64,000 nucleotides of DNA from Alphaproteobacteria bacterium. Lineage in GTDB: Bacteria; Pseudomonadota; Alphaproteobacteria; Rickettsiales; UBA3002. The position numbers and the translations under genes are program-made. Location of the stretch: positions 988,629 to 1,052,628 of the forward strand of contig JAFLDD010000001.1 in NCBI GenBank assembly GCA_017302575.1, in the 5' to 3' direction. Position 1 is the stretch's first letter. Each line of letters starts with the position of its first letter. Positions 37,454 through 46,113 of this stretch are shown piece after piece. Below the pieces are notes generated by a model that made no database searches, had not been told where the DNA came from, and was given only the letters and a program-made list of their open reading frames with translations.

Positions 37454-39029
37454 CCGATATCTTTTTGGAATCCAAAAAAGAACCGTCTTCTTCAAAATCG
37501 ACCAACTTCGCCAATTCGCCGTACAGTGCTACCGCGTTGCTACCCGAGGGAATGACGATCCTATCGATGAGTCCACGAATAGAGTCCATCGCAGCCAATT
37601 TCAATTCCGGCACGGCGATACCTCGGCATAACTCACTCACCTTTTCTTGGTATAGCGCGATGAGGCGTTTGTCTGGGCTGGGCAAAGGAGCCACTTCTTC
37701 AATTTGCGATGCGAGAGCATTTTTCTTGGTTTCTAGTTCAATAAGACGTGCTTTGGTGGTTTCCGTGACGATTCCTTGCTCAATGGCATTAAGTACGGCG
37801 CTCAAACGTTTATCGATTGTCGTTAGTTCTCTACGAATGATAGCCTGCTCTTGTTTGGTGGACGCGGCGAGTTTCTCAAGTTCCAAAGTATATTCATCAA
37901 TAAATTTTCTCAGCAGTTCAGGTTCGAGCAATTTGTGCTGAATGCCTGCAAGAATTTTATGCTCAAGCTCTTCCCGACCAATCAGAAAGTCATTGCTGCA
38001 CGTCCCTGTATTCCTGCGATTGGCGCAACCATATTTATCTTTGGCGATCAATGTGAACCCGCCATTGCATTCGCCACAGATCAGTAATCCTGAAAGCAAA
38101 TATTTATTGCGCCGCGACCCTGTCATGCTGTTGGTGCCGCACCTGACGGGCGATTGCGCAGTAATAACGTTTTGTCGCGCCTTCACGCTTTTCCAAAGAT
38201 TGTCCGAAATGATCCGCAGTTCAGGCACCCCTTGAATGACCCACTGTTCCCTCGCATTTAGTCTGGATACACGTTTGCCAGTTGCAGGGTCTTTGATGAA
38301 TCGCTGTTTGTTCCAAACAAGGCGTCCCGCGTAAAGGTCATTATTAAGAATGCCGGTGCCTTTCTTGAAATGGCCGCGTATGGCGCTGTCCCTCCATTTT
38401 CTTCCGCCGGGACCAGGGATATTCTCTGTGTTAAGTTCTTTGGCGATGTGTCTGGGACTTTTCCCGTAAGAGAAATCCTCAAATATCCTCCGCACCACTT
38501 CGGCTTCGTCGGGCAGGATTTCACGTCTGCCAGTAATGATTCCTCCGGCACCGTCAAACTCCTTGATGGTGCGATAGCCATAGGCATTACCACCCGCGAA
38601 CTTGCCTTCACGCACTTTTCCTTCCATGCCACGTTTGGTTTTTTGCGCGAGGTCTTTTAAGTACAGCGCATTCATCGTTCCTTTGAGGCCGATATGCAAT
38701 TCGCTGATCTCGCCTTCCGCCACGGTGATGATTTTGATGCCGAGGAATGCAGCATTCTTGAAGAGCGCTGCAATATCTTCCTGATCGCGCGAAAGCCGAT
38801 CAAGTGATTCCGCAACGATGATAGTGAATAGGCCAGAACGCGCATCCCCCAGCATCTGCTGGTAATGTGGGCGGCAGCGAATCGACCCACTTATCGCTTT
38901 ATCGAAATAGGTTGGCCCTTGCTGCCATTGCCGACCAGCAATGAATGCAGTGCATAGGCGAACTTGATCATCGATGGATGAATCGCTTTGCAGGTCAGAG
39001 GAATATCGAGCGTAGATGACAGCCTTCAT
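37410..39029 (-). CDS. serine recombinase (resolvase/invertase family, large)
   Basis: A 539-residue serine recombinase. The catalytic domain spans 1-145 (AVIYARYSSDLQSDSSIDDQ, with the active Ser in YARYSS). The recombinase domain (ARGIKTKRGM-like region, AYGYRTI) and a zinc-beta-ribbon (SGLLICGECNGGF...CANRRNTGTCSNDFL) follow, then a coiled coil. The start at 39029 matches the family. The last 14 residues (about VAGARFELTTFRL) are encoded by the reversed tRNA-derived att repeat. It is divergent from the XRE gene at 39226. Confidence 0.92.
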   Translation of the reverse strand: MKAVIYARYSSDLQSDSSIDDQVRLCTAFIAGRQWQQGPTYFDKAISGSIRCRPHYQQMLGDARSGLFTIIVAESLDRLSRDQEDIAALFKNAAFLGIKIITVAEGEISELHIGLKGTMNALYLKDLAQKTKRGMEGKVREGKFAGGNAYGYRTIKEFDGAGGIITGRREILPDEAEVVRRIFEDFSYGKSPRHIAKELNTENIPGPGGRKWRDSAIRGHFKKGTGILNNDLYAGRLVWNKQRFIKDPATGKRVSRLNAREQWVIQGVPELRIISDNLWKSVKARQNVITAQSPVRCGTNSMTGSRRNKYLLSGLLICGECNGGFTLIAKDKYGCANRRNTGTCSNDFLIGREELEHKILAGIQHKLLEPELLRKFIDEYTLELEKLAASTKQEQAIIRRELTTIDKRLSAVLNAIEQGIVTETTKARLIELETKKNALASQIEEVAPLPSPDKRLIALYQEKVSELCRGIAVPELKLAAMDSIRGLIDRIVIPSGSNAVALYGELAKLVDFEEDGSFLDSKKISVVAGARFELTTFRL

Positions 39030-39166
39030 TGGGGTTTGGCCCTTTCCAACATTTGCAGTGCGATGGCATGGGCAAGGGCTTTGATGAGGCAATCAAAATG
39101 CGCCGAAGATGGCTTGTTTTCCTGCGTCTCGGATGATTGCGCCTTTTGCATTGTCATGACACCATT

Positions 39167-39225
39167 AATTAGTTACGGTGTGACCATAACACGCAAAATT
39201 AGTTACATCAACACAAAATAGTCAC
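39167..39225. promoter_or_regulatory. direct-repeat operator candidate between serine recombinase and XRE genes
   Basis: AATTAGTTAC occurs at 39167-39176 and 39197-39206, exactly 30 bp (about three helical turns) apart. A diverged copy AAATAGTCAC (39216-39225) ends at the base before the ATG of the XRE gene. This arrangement suits co-operative binding by the XRE protein and control of both divergent genes. Confidence 0.5.
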
Positions 39226-39465
39226 ATGGTAACCAAAAACAGCCTTACGATCGAACAATGTAAGATGGCCCGCGCCGCTCTAGGTCTAGGGGTGCGCGAT
39301 TTGGCGAAGCTTGCGAAAGTATCGCCTAATACCGTCACACGGTTTGAGCGTGGCGAGTCATTAAATCCGCGCACGATGGATGCGCTCAAAGCTGCGTTGG
39401 AAAAAACAGGCGTTGAATTCATCCCAGAGAACGGGAAGGGAGCTGGTGTAAGGCTCCGAAAATGA
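39226..39465 (+). CDS. XRE-family helix-turn-helix regulator
   Basis: A 79-residue protein with a Cro/C1-type helix-turn-helix (RAALGLGVRDLAKLAKVSPNTVTRFERGESLNPRTMDALKAALEKTGVEFI). It lies back to back with the serine recombinase gene. No ribosome site precedes the ATG and the repeat array reaches up to it, so the mRNA may be leaderless or autorepressed. Probable regulator of the recombinase and perhaps of the downstream cargo. Confidence 0.85.
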   Translation: MVTKNSLTIEQCKMARAALGLGVRDLAKLAKVSPNTVTRFERGESLNPRTMDALKAALEKTGVEFIPENGKGAGVRLRK

Positions 39466-39532
39466 TATGGTAAAGACCGACACCAGATATAATAATATTA
39501 ACAGTGTTCAAGGGTTGAATTTCTGGTACGTT

Positions 39533-39871
39533 ATGCCCATGCTTAAACGTTTCAGCAGTGCTGTGTTGATGATGTGCTTTGCATTTGGTGTACTGAGCAG
39601 TGCGTATCATGCCTGCTCTGTGCAGCCGCTTGCAGAGCAAGAGGTGGCTGGCATGGATTGCCACTCTACAGCTTCAAAGACCCCGCAGAAACAGGCTGAG
39701 AACTGCTGCACAGACCATACCTGCTTGAAATGCTTTTTCTCACCCTTCGCTATCGCGCGGCCATTACAAAGCCAGCACCCTGTTAAGCCAATCATGCTGG
39801 TACAGTTAGCGGAAGTTACAGCAACTTCCCATAGTCCCGATTCTCTTGAGCGACCTCCGAAAATAGCCTGA
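39533..39871 (+). CDS. small exported Cys-rich protein
   Basis: A 112-residue protein beginning with a signal peptide (MLKRFSSAVLMMCFAFGVLSSAYHA). The mature part has Cys and His clustered in CHSTASKTP and ENCCTDHTCLKCFF, followed by a Pro/Ser-rich tail. I place the start at 39533, where the signal peptide begins; the frame is open further upstream. Size and Cys/His content recall the small exported protein at 25929. A metal-related role is inferred from the neighbour at 39915. Confidence 0.6.
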   Translation: MPMLKRFSSAVLMMCFAFGVLSSAYHACSVQPLAEQEVAGMDCHSTASKTPQKQAENCCTDHTCLKCFFSPFAIARPLQSQHPVKPIMLVQLAEVTATSHSPDSLERPPKIA

Positions 39872-39914
39872 TTTCAGATTAATTTTTTTGAAATCATTTT
39901 ATTAAGGAGTTCCT

Positions 39915-40214
39915 ATGTTTAAGAAACTGTTGCCATTCGTTGTAATGGCCTTTGTAAGCGCGTGTGCAAATACGCAAGAAAGCCCATCGGGATACTGCAC
40001 GAAAATGTCTTGCTGTAAGACATGCGAGTGCTGTGTGAGGGGCGCATGTGACCAATGCTGTAAGGAGAATAAATGCTCCTGCTGTCATGATGGTGCATGT
40101 AAGTCATGCCAAGGTAAAGAGACTGCTGCCTCTGCAACCGAAGCCAAGCCTTGTCCACTTTGCGACAAGTCGGAGCGTAAGTGGCAAGCCAAGCATGGTA
40201 TGATGAAACACTAG
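39915..40214 (+). CDS. metallothionein-like Cys-rich lipoprotein
   Basis: A 99-residue lipoprotein: signal FVVMAFVSAC with the lipid-modified Cys at 17. The next 50 residues hold 14 Cys in CC, CxxC and CxC arrangements (SCCKTCECC, CDQCC, CSCCHDGACKSC), and a final CPLC pair lies near residue 80: 17 Cys in all. The arrangement is like a metallothionein but membrane-anchored outside the cytoplasm. AAGGAG precedes the start and a strong terminator follows the stop. No known family is recognised; metal or copper binding is inferred. Confidence 0.75.
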   Translation: MFKKLLPFVVMAFVSACANTQESPSGYCTKMSCCKTCECCVRGACDQCCKENKCSCCHDGACKSCQGKETAASATEAKPCPLCDKSERKWQAKHGMMKH

Positions 40215-40224
40215 TTGCTTCGAT

Positions 40225-40264
40225 GACAGTCGGGGGGGGCTAAGCCTCCTCGACTGTCTATTTT
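40225..40264 (+). terminator. rho-independent terminator after the Cys-rich lipoprotein gene
   Basis: GACAGTCG pairs with CGACTGTC and is extended inward by a G-rich/C-rich stem around a TAA loop. TATTTT follows. It lies 10 bp after the lipoprotein stop codon. Confidence 0.8.
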
Positions 40265-40280
40265 GCAATAATGCGTAGGA

Positions 40281-40305
40281 AGTCAGACTAGAAATAAGTC
40301 TAACT
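40281..40305 (-). terminator. stem-loop downstream of nrdG
   Basis: AGTCAGACT and AGTCTAACT form a 9-bp stem with one mismatch around a 7-base loop, 24 bp after the nrdG stop. No long T-run is seen, so termination efficiency is doubtful. Confidence 0.4.
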
Positions 40306-40328
40306 TGGGAAGCATAGAATTCAGTAAG

Positions 40329-41027
40329 CTAAAAGCCGCGCATGATTACTGGAAAATTTTTCTTCTTCAACAGATCCAGATTCAAATGCCTGAGTGGAAT
40401 GCCAATATTTCCCAACGTTTTCTCGGCACGGAAATTCTGCAAATAATAGGTGCCGTTGAATCCAAGAATTTCCAGATGCTTTAAGATGGCATTGATGTCT
40501 TCTTCTTCCAATAGATCCGCATGTACAGTGGTACGAATTTCAAGCGAAACGCCGGACGCGATGAGCAGCTTCAGTGATTGTTCGAACCGTGTATACCCAT
40601 CAAACCCTGTAATGCTTTGAAATAGATCAGAGGGTGCTTTGTAATCAAGGGCAATATAATCAATCAACTGCTCGCCAAGCATCTTCTCCAGCATATCGGG
40701 ATTGGTGCCGTTGGTATCCACCTTCACCTTGAAGCCGAGCATTTTCAGGTAGCGGGCGAATTCTGGAAGCTGCGCGCTCATCATGCACTCACCGCCCGAG
40801 AGCACCACGCCTTCGAGCAGCCCTTTACGTGATTCCAGAAATTCGGTTACCTGTTCGAAGGGCAGCTTAGCTAGCTCTCCCTTCACCAGTTCAGGGTTAT
40901 GGCAGTAACTACATGCCATATTGCACCCAGAGAACCACAGAATACAGGCGGTATGCTCAGGGTAGTCCTGAAAGGTGAAGGGAGTAATGCTCGTGATGGG
41001 GAGCTTGTTTAATGCCCGCTGCAACAC
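40329..41027 (-). CDS. nrdG: anaerobic ribonucleotide reductase activating protein
   Basis: A 232-residue radical-SAM activase that generates the glycyl radical on NrdD. It has the cluster motif CNMACSYCHNP, LSGGECMM and KVDTNGTNPDML. The GTG start at 41027 lies 19 bp inside the end of nrdD with GGAG upstream, so translation is coupled. With nrdD it allows dNTP synthesis without oxygen. Confidence 0.93.
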   Translation of the reverse strand: MLQRALNKLPITSITPFTFQDYPEHTACILWFSGCNMACSYCHNPELVKGELAKLPFEQVTEFLESRKGLLEGVVLSGGECMMSAQLPEFARYLKMLGFKVKVDTNGTNPDMLEKMLGEQLIDYIALDYKAPSDLFQSITGFDGYTRFEQSLKLLIASGVSLEIRTTVHADLLEEEDINAILKHLEILGFNGTYYLQNFRAEKTLGNIGIPLRHLNLDLLKKKNFPVIMRGF

Positions 41028-43243
41028 GCGCTCTCCGTGGTAAAAAGCGGCAGGTGGGGCGACGCATTTTCTTTGAAATGCTTGCGCTCCTTATGCTCGC
41101 CTTTCTTGCCGAGGTTGAAGCTCGCCACTGGGCGGTGGTAGCCCATCACCCGCGTCCACACGAGCGTCTCCTTGCTGCAGTCGGGGCAATGGGACTGCTC
41201 GCCCGTGAGATAACCATGGGTTTCGCACACGGAGAACACGGGCGTGATGGTGATGTAAGGCAAGCGGTAATTCTCGATCACCTTCCGCACCAGCCGTTTG
41301 CAGGCCTCACCAGAGGAAATCTGCTCGCTCATATAGAGGTGAAGCACGGTGCCGCCTGTATATTTGCATTGCAGTTTATCCTGCAGGTTCAGCGCCTCGA
41401 ACGGATCTTCTGTGTAGCCTACGGGAATCTGCGTGGAGTTGGTGTAGTAGATATTCTCCTCGCAGCCCGCCTGGATGATGGCATTGCCATAAGTCTTGCG
41501 GTCTTCCTTGGCAAAGCGGTAGGTGGTGCCCTCGGCGGGCGTGGCTTCGAGATTGTAGAGATGCCCCGTTTCCTCCTGAAACTTCTTCAACTCCACACGC
41601 ATATAATCAAGAATCTCCTCGCACATTTTCATGCCGCGCGAGTCGGTGATGTCGTAGGCATCGCCAGTGAAGTTACGCACCATCTCATTCATGCCGTTCA
41701 CGCCAATGGTGCTGAAATGGTTGCGTAAGTGCGGCAGGTAACGGCGTGTATAAGGAAACAGTCCACGATCATACATTTCCTGAATGAACACACGCTTTTT
41801 CTCTAGCGTGGATTTGGCGAGGCTCATCAGCCGTTCGGTTTCCTGAATCAGCCCCAGCATATTGCCTTTGAAGCGATAGCCTAGCCGAGCCATATTTAGT
41901 GTGACGACACCAATCGAACCCGTCATTTCTGCCGAACCGAACAAGCCATTGCCGCGCTTCATTAACTCGCGCAGATCAAGCTGTAAGCGACAGCACATAC
42001 TGCGCACAGCGTGCGGTGCATAAGCATCGGGGTTCTGAACTTTCTCGCCTTTATCATTCAGCATATACTGGCTGCCGATGAAGTTCTGGAAGTAAGAACT
42101 GCCGATTTTAGCGGTATTCTCGAACAGTGCCTGAGCGACCGGGCTGTCCCAATTGAAATCCTCCATCACGTTGACAGTGGGAATCGGGAATGTGAAGGGC
42201 TGGCCGCAGGAATCTCCTTCGGTCATCACTTCGTAATAGGCGATGACGATCTGCTCCATCTCTGGCTGGAAATGTTTGTAGGTTAAATCCTCTAGATTGG
42301 TGACGCCACGTTTCCTCGCCTCAGCAATAACCTCGGGGTCATCAATACCACGAAAGAGATGGATACAGTTCGCGGTAGGAAAATTATCACGCAAATCTGG
42401 CGGTACGGTGATATCCAGCGTGATGTTGGTGAAAGGGCTTTGCCCCCAGCGCGCCGGAACATTGAGGTTATAAACAAACTGGCGGATTGCCTTTTTGATT
42501 TCGATGAAGGGCAATTTGTCTTTGAATACATAGGGTGCCAGGTAGGTGTCGAAGGAACTGAATGCCTGTGCGCCCGCCCATTCGGATTGCAGAATACCGA
42601 GGAAGTTGGCCATCTGCCCCAGCGCCTCGCGGAAATGGCGGGGCGGGCGGCTGGAGACTTTGCCCGCAACACCGTTAAAGCCTTCATCAAGCAGTGCGCG
42701 TAGGCTCCAGCCTGCACAATAACCCGTCAAGCAGTCGAGGTCGTGAATATGGTAATCTGCACGGCGATGCGCCTGACCTTCCTCCGATGAATAGACATTA
42801 TCCAGCCAGTAATTAGCGATGATTTTGCCCGCAGAGTTATTAATAAGCCCCGCATTGCTATAGGCGGTGTTGGCATTGGCGTTCACGCGCCAATCCTGTT
42901 GCAGGATATATTCCTCCACCGCTTGTTTGCAGCTCACCAGCGTGTCCTGTGCGGCGGCACGGTTGCGGTTCAGAATGAATGCCTTAAGGGTTTTCACGTA
43001 ACCCGCTGCTGCTAGCTCATCCTCGATCACGCTTTCCATCGCACTATCGGCCAGCGCTTCTTTGGAGGTCGATAGAAACGACATGAACGCATCGAAGCTA
43101 CCTTCGCCTGATATCGCAAATGCCTCTTTCAAGCTCGCATGCACCGAGAGCGAAAACACATTCGGTTTCTGTGTGGCAGGCTGCAATGCGCGTGGCAAGT
43201 CGGCGGCAGCGGGCATAGTGGAAACAGTTTCGGTCAACGGCAT
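41009..43243 (-). CDS. nrdD: anaerobic ribonucleoside-triphosphate reductase (class III)
   Basis: A 744-residue glycyl-radical enzyme. The N-terminal 60 residues are variable, and the barrel contains NSAGKIIANYWLDNVYSSEEGQAH and CTGYCAGWSLR. The C-terminus has the zinc site CETHGYLTGEQSHCPDC and the glycyl-radical segment RVMGYHRPVASFNLGKKGEHKERKHF. It reduces ribonucleoside triphosphates under anoxia. A G-rich ribosome site lies upstream of the ATG. The FNR box at 43320-43333 is 77 bp upstream. Confidence 0.94.
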   Translation of the reverse strand: MPLTETVSTMPAAADLPRALQPATQKPNVFSLSVHASLKEAFAISGEGSFDAFMSFLSTSKEALADSAMESVIEDELAAAGYVKTLKAFILNRNRAAAQDTLVSCKQAVEEYILQQDWRVNANANTAYSNAGLINNSAGKIIANYWLDNVYSSEEGQAHRRADYHIHDLDCLTGYCAGWSLRALLDEGFNGVAGKVSSRPPRHFREALGQMANFLGILQSEWAGAQAFSSFDTYLAPYVFKDKLPFIEIKKAIRQFVYNLNVPARWGQSPFTNITLDITVPPDLRDNFPTANCIHLFRGIDDPEVIAEARKRGVTNLEDLTYKHFQPEMEQIVIAYYEVMTEGDSCGQPFTFPIPTVNVMEDFNWDSPVAQALFENTAKIGSSYFQNFIGSQYMLNDKGEKVQNPDAYAPHAVRSMCCRLQLDLRELMKRGNGLFGSAEMTGSIGVVTLNMARLGYRFKGNMLGLIQETERLMSLAKSTLEKKRVFIQEMYDRGLFPYTRRYLPHLRNHFSTIGVNGMNEMVRNFTGDAYDITDSRGMKMCEEILDYMRVELKKFQEETGHLYNLEATPAEGTTYRFAKEDRKTYGNAIIQAGCEENIYYTNSTQIPVGYTEDPFEALNLQDKLQCKYTGGTVLHLYMSEQISSGEACKRLVRKVIENYRLPYITITPVFSVCETHGYLTGEQSHCPDCSKETLVWTRVMGYHRPVASFNLGKKGEHKERKHFKENASPHLPLFTTESACCSGH

Positions 43244-43319
43244 AAAATCCCCCTTGTTTTAACTATATATTGGTATGTCTAGCGGGCATAATACTACATG
43301 TGGTATTTGAGTGGTGCAT

Positions 43320-43333
43320 TTGACCCAGATCAA
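43320..43333. promoter_or_regulatory. FNR box upstream of nrdDG
   Basis: TTGACCCAGATCAA matches TTGAT-N4-ATCAA with one difference. Its centre is about 35 bp from a minus-strand TATTAT at 43294-43289, close to class II activation geometry at -41.5 for nrdD. Confidence 0.8.
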
Positions 43334-43370
43334 ATTCCCCTAAAATGGGATAAGTCATGTGACATTTTCC

Positions 43371-44816
43371 TTAAGGGGCTGGTTTATCGATACTATTGCC
43401 GCCAAATGATTTTAACATTTCGACCGTGCTGGCCAAATCTTGATGGGTGGTGCGGGGGTTGATCGTACACATGCGCAGCACATGTTTGCCGCCAAGGATG
43501 GTTGGGCTGAGCATCGCATAGCCAGAATAGATGATATCTTGCGCAATATGATTATTCAGTTCGTTCAGTGCCGATTCATTCAATCCATTTGCGCGGTAAC
43601 GGAAAGTGATGATGCCCAGCTGTGCGGGCGTGATAATTTCCCAGCAGTCTTCGTTGCGTAGTAGCGATTCGACATATTCGGCATTCTCTATGCCCTTGGT
43701 AATAGCCGCACGGAACGCCTCCACGCCGAAGGCTTTGAGCGATAGCCAGAGCTTCAGCGCACGAAATCCGCGTGTCAGCTGTACACCGTAATCACAGAAA
43801 TTGATCTGCTCGGCGCATTGCTCATTGAGCTTCAGATATTCCGCCGAGAAGCGGAAGGTGTTTTTTAGATGTTCGCGGTTGCGCACCAACACACAGCCGA
43901 TTTCATAGGGCTGGAACATCCATTTATGCGGGTCGATGCCCAGCGAGTCGGCCAGCTCGATGCCTTCGAGTACTTTGCGTCCGCACTCGGTAATCGCTGC
44001 GCTGCCACCATAGGCACCATCCACATGCAGCCATAGGCCTTCGGCTTTGCAAAATACCGAGAGCTCCTTGATAGGGTCAGCAGCACCGGCATTGGTGGTT
44101 CCCGCATTGGCCACCACGCAAAATGGTATTAGCCCTTGCAGGCGATCCGCTGCGATTTGTTGGCGTAAGGCTTCCACCGAAAGGCGGAATGTTGCGTCAG
44201 AAGCAATCTTGCGAAGTTGGAACTGCTGGAAACCGAGAATTTTTAGACCTTTGGCTACAGAGGAATGGGTTTGATCGGAAAAATACACCGTGGCATTGGT
44301 GGTGTTTCCTGCCAGCATGACATGCCGTGCCACGGCTAGCCCCGTCATATTCGCCATCGAGCCGCCGCTGACAAATAATCCACCTGCATCTTTGGGAAAA
44401 CGAAATAGCTCGCGCAGCCACTCAATGGTGGTAACCTCAATTTGCGCCACACCAGACGGGCCAATAAACGCGCCACTGAAGACGTTGAAGGAGGATGCAA
44501 TCGCGTCCGCCATCGCGCTGACAAAATTGCTCGGCCCTGGCACGAAGGCGAAATAACGCGGGTGATCCAGATGCGTCATCTGGTCAAACACATGGGTTTT
44601 AAGCTGTGCGAGGAGTTGCTCGACAGGCACTGCCTGCGTCGGTATCGGCTCGTGCAGGCCTTCGGTGACATGCTCCAGCGTGGATGGCGTGGTGACGGGT
44701 AAGTCTCTAAGGTCAGTGAAATGATCGACAATCAGGCCGAATACCTTCTGTGCCATGCGGCGCATGTCGTCTTCGGGCAGTGTCAGGAGTGGTGGTTGAT
44801 TATCCATCTTTGCCAT
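43371..44816 (-). CDS. PLP-dependent group II amino-acid decarboxylase
   Basis: A 481-residue pyridoxal-dependent decarboxylase of the aromatic/glutamate/aspartate type II fold. It has HPRYFAFVPGPSNFVSAMAD, FVSGGSMANMTGL, WLHVDGAYGGSAAI and the cofactor Lys in DSLGIDPHKWMFQPYEIG. The substrate cannot be told from sequence. Its start overlaps the end of nnrS (44816 preferred; 44807 possible), so it is co-translated with nnrS, and may be transcribed from the FNR box at 46040. Confidence 0.85.
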   Translation of the reverse strand: MAKMDNQPPLLTLPEDDMRRMAQKVFGLIVDHFTDLRDLPVTTPSTLEHVTEGLHEPIPTQAVPVEQLLAQLKTHVFDQMTHLDHPRYFAFVPGPSNFVSAMADAIASSFNVFSGAFIGPSGVAQIEVTTIEWLRELFRFPKDAGGLFVSGGSMANMTGLAVARHVMLAGNTTNATVYFSDQTHSSVAKGLKILGFQQFQLRKIASDATFRLSVEALRQQIAADRLQGLIPFCVVANAGTTNAGAADPIKELSVFCKAEGLWLHVDGAYGGSAAITECGRKVLEGIELADSLGIDPHKWMFQPYEIGCVLVRNREHLKNTFRFSAEYLKLNEQCAEQINFCDYGVQLTRGFRALKLWLSLKAFGVEAFRAAITKGIENAEYVESLLRNEDCWEIITPAQLGIITFRYRANGLNESALNELNNHIAQDIIYSGYAMLSPTILGGKHVLRMCTINPRTTHQDLASTVEMLKSFGGNSIDKPAP

Positions 44817-45978
44817 CCAGTCTTGGGCGTACAAGAATCGGCGTATAAACCACCACAAAGATACCGTAAGCAATGAGCCAGCATAAAGCCGCAAGTTGAA
44901 AACCCGTCATGGTATCCATCGGTAGGCACCAGCTAAACACGCGAAGCAATGCCGCTAGATTAATTGCCACAAATGCGATGTGCATGGCGTTCCCGATTTC
45001 CAGAGGCCTGCCGCTATGCCCAAGCGACACACGCGCAATCATGCCAAGAATGAGTGTGCCCATCGCACCGGCGGTCAGGCTGTGGGTGGCAAATGCTGTA
45101 GGAACCGAAAGCCCCATCAGCACGGCTGCTTTTGCAAAGAAACTGAAGATCAGCCAGATGTAGCCCGCGTGCAGCACCCATAACAGTGGAATGCGGAGAG
45201 TTTTAACTGTCTGCCACGTACTAAAACGCCAGAGATTCACCACGCCCGCTGCGATAAAAAGCAAATAAAGCCATGATGCATCTGGTGCGATAACGTTGCA
45301 TAGAACAGCAAGTAATGTGCAAATCATCGTGAGTTTTTCGATACGAGCCGTTCGCGTGATGCTGATATTTAATCGCCGCTCGGTGAAGAAGGGAATCACT
45401 CGCCCACCTATCAGCGTCATCATGAGGGTGACCACACCAAGACCAAGGCGGATGCCTACATCGGCATACTCACCGTGCGTGAGTCCCGATGCCAGCGCCA
45501 AGAGCAATAACAATACAATAAATCCGTAGTTGCGTTTGTTGTTTGAACGAATGAGCGCAGGCGCAATCGCAAGCGCACAGCCCACGAAAAAGCTGGCATC
45601 CACGACCATCACTAACGCTTCAGGCAGCGACGCGGACATGAACACACATGCACGACCGGCGCACCATAACCCCGTGAGGGCGGCCAAACTTTTTTCTTTC
45701 ACGGTGGGAAGCCCTGTCCAGTTCGGTACTGCCGTCAGCAAAAATCCTGCGATAATCGCACCCACAAAACCAAACAGCATCTCATGCCGATGCCATTCCA
45801 CCATATCCCACCTGCTTGGGAGCTCTGTTGCCATGCCGCTAATCAGCAGGATGAAGTAGCCGAGTACCAAGAGCCCACACAGGCTTCCAAGCAAAAAGAA
45901 TGGCCGAAATCCAAGCCGGAACAAGGCAAACCCGTGTAGCAATGGCCTCTCAGGCTCGGAGATATTGATTAAGGTCAT
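44800..45978 (-). CDS. nnrS: NnrS family haem/copper membrane protein
   Basis: A 392-residue protein with about 12 membrane helices. It shows the NnrS landmarks FRLGFRPFFLLGSLCGLL at the N-terminus, WHRHEMLFGFVGAIIAGFLLTAVPNWTG, GGRVIPFFTERR and FATHSLTAGAMGTLILGMIARVSLGHSGRPL. NnrS proteins relieve nitrosative stress during nitrate/nitrite respiration. The ATG at 45978 has GGAAGG upstream. A minus-strand TAGCAT at 46017-46012 suits a promoter activated from the FNR box at 46040-46053. Confidence 0.92.
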   Translation of the reverse strand: MTLINISEPERPLLHGFALFRLGFRPFFLLGSLCGLLVLGYFILLISGMATELPSRWDMVEWHRHEMLFGFVGAIIAGFLLTAVPNWTGLPTVKEKSLAALTGLWCAGRACVFMSASLPEALVMVVDASFFVGCALAIAPALIRSNNKRNYGFIVLLLLLALASGLTHGEYADVGIRLGLGVVTLMMTLIGGRVIPFFTERRLNISITRTARIEKLTMICTLLAVLCNVIAPDASWLYLLFIAAGVVNLWRFSTWQTVKTLRIPLLWVLHAGYIWLIFSFFAKAAVLMGLSVPTAFATHSLTAGAMGTLILGMIARVSLGHSGRPLEIGNAMHIAFVAINLAALLRVFSWCLPMDTMTGFQLAALCWLIAYGIFVVVYTPILVRPRLDGKDG

Positions 45979-46039
45979 GTGCAGCACCTTCCATGATGGG
46001 ATTTGGTGGCGATGCTACGGCGCGCAGTCATAAAAACAC

Positions 46040-46053
46040 TTGAGCCGGATCAA
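46040..46053. promoter_or_regulatory. FNR box between nnrS and porin genes
   Basis: TTGAGCCGGATCAA matches TTGAT-N4-ATCAA with one difference. It lies in the divergent gap, 62 bp before nnrS and 61 bp before the porin start, and could act on both. Confidence 0.75.
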
Positions 46054-46113
46054 TTCATAGCGTGCTTTTACACATTAGGTTTTCGCGCATGATTACTACT
46101 TAACGAGGAAATT

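Noticed and set aside
41012..41728. 238-codon plus-strand open frame
   Set aside because: Antisense to nrdD; no ribosome site and no recognisable protein.
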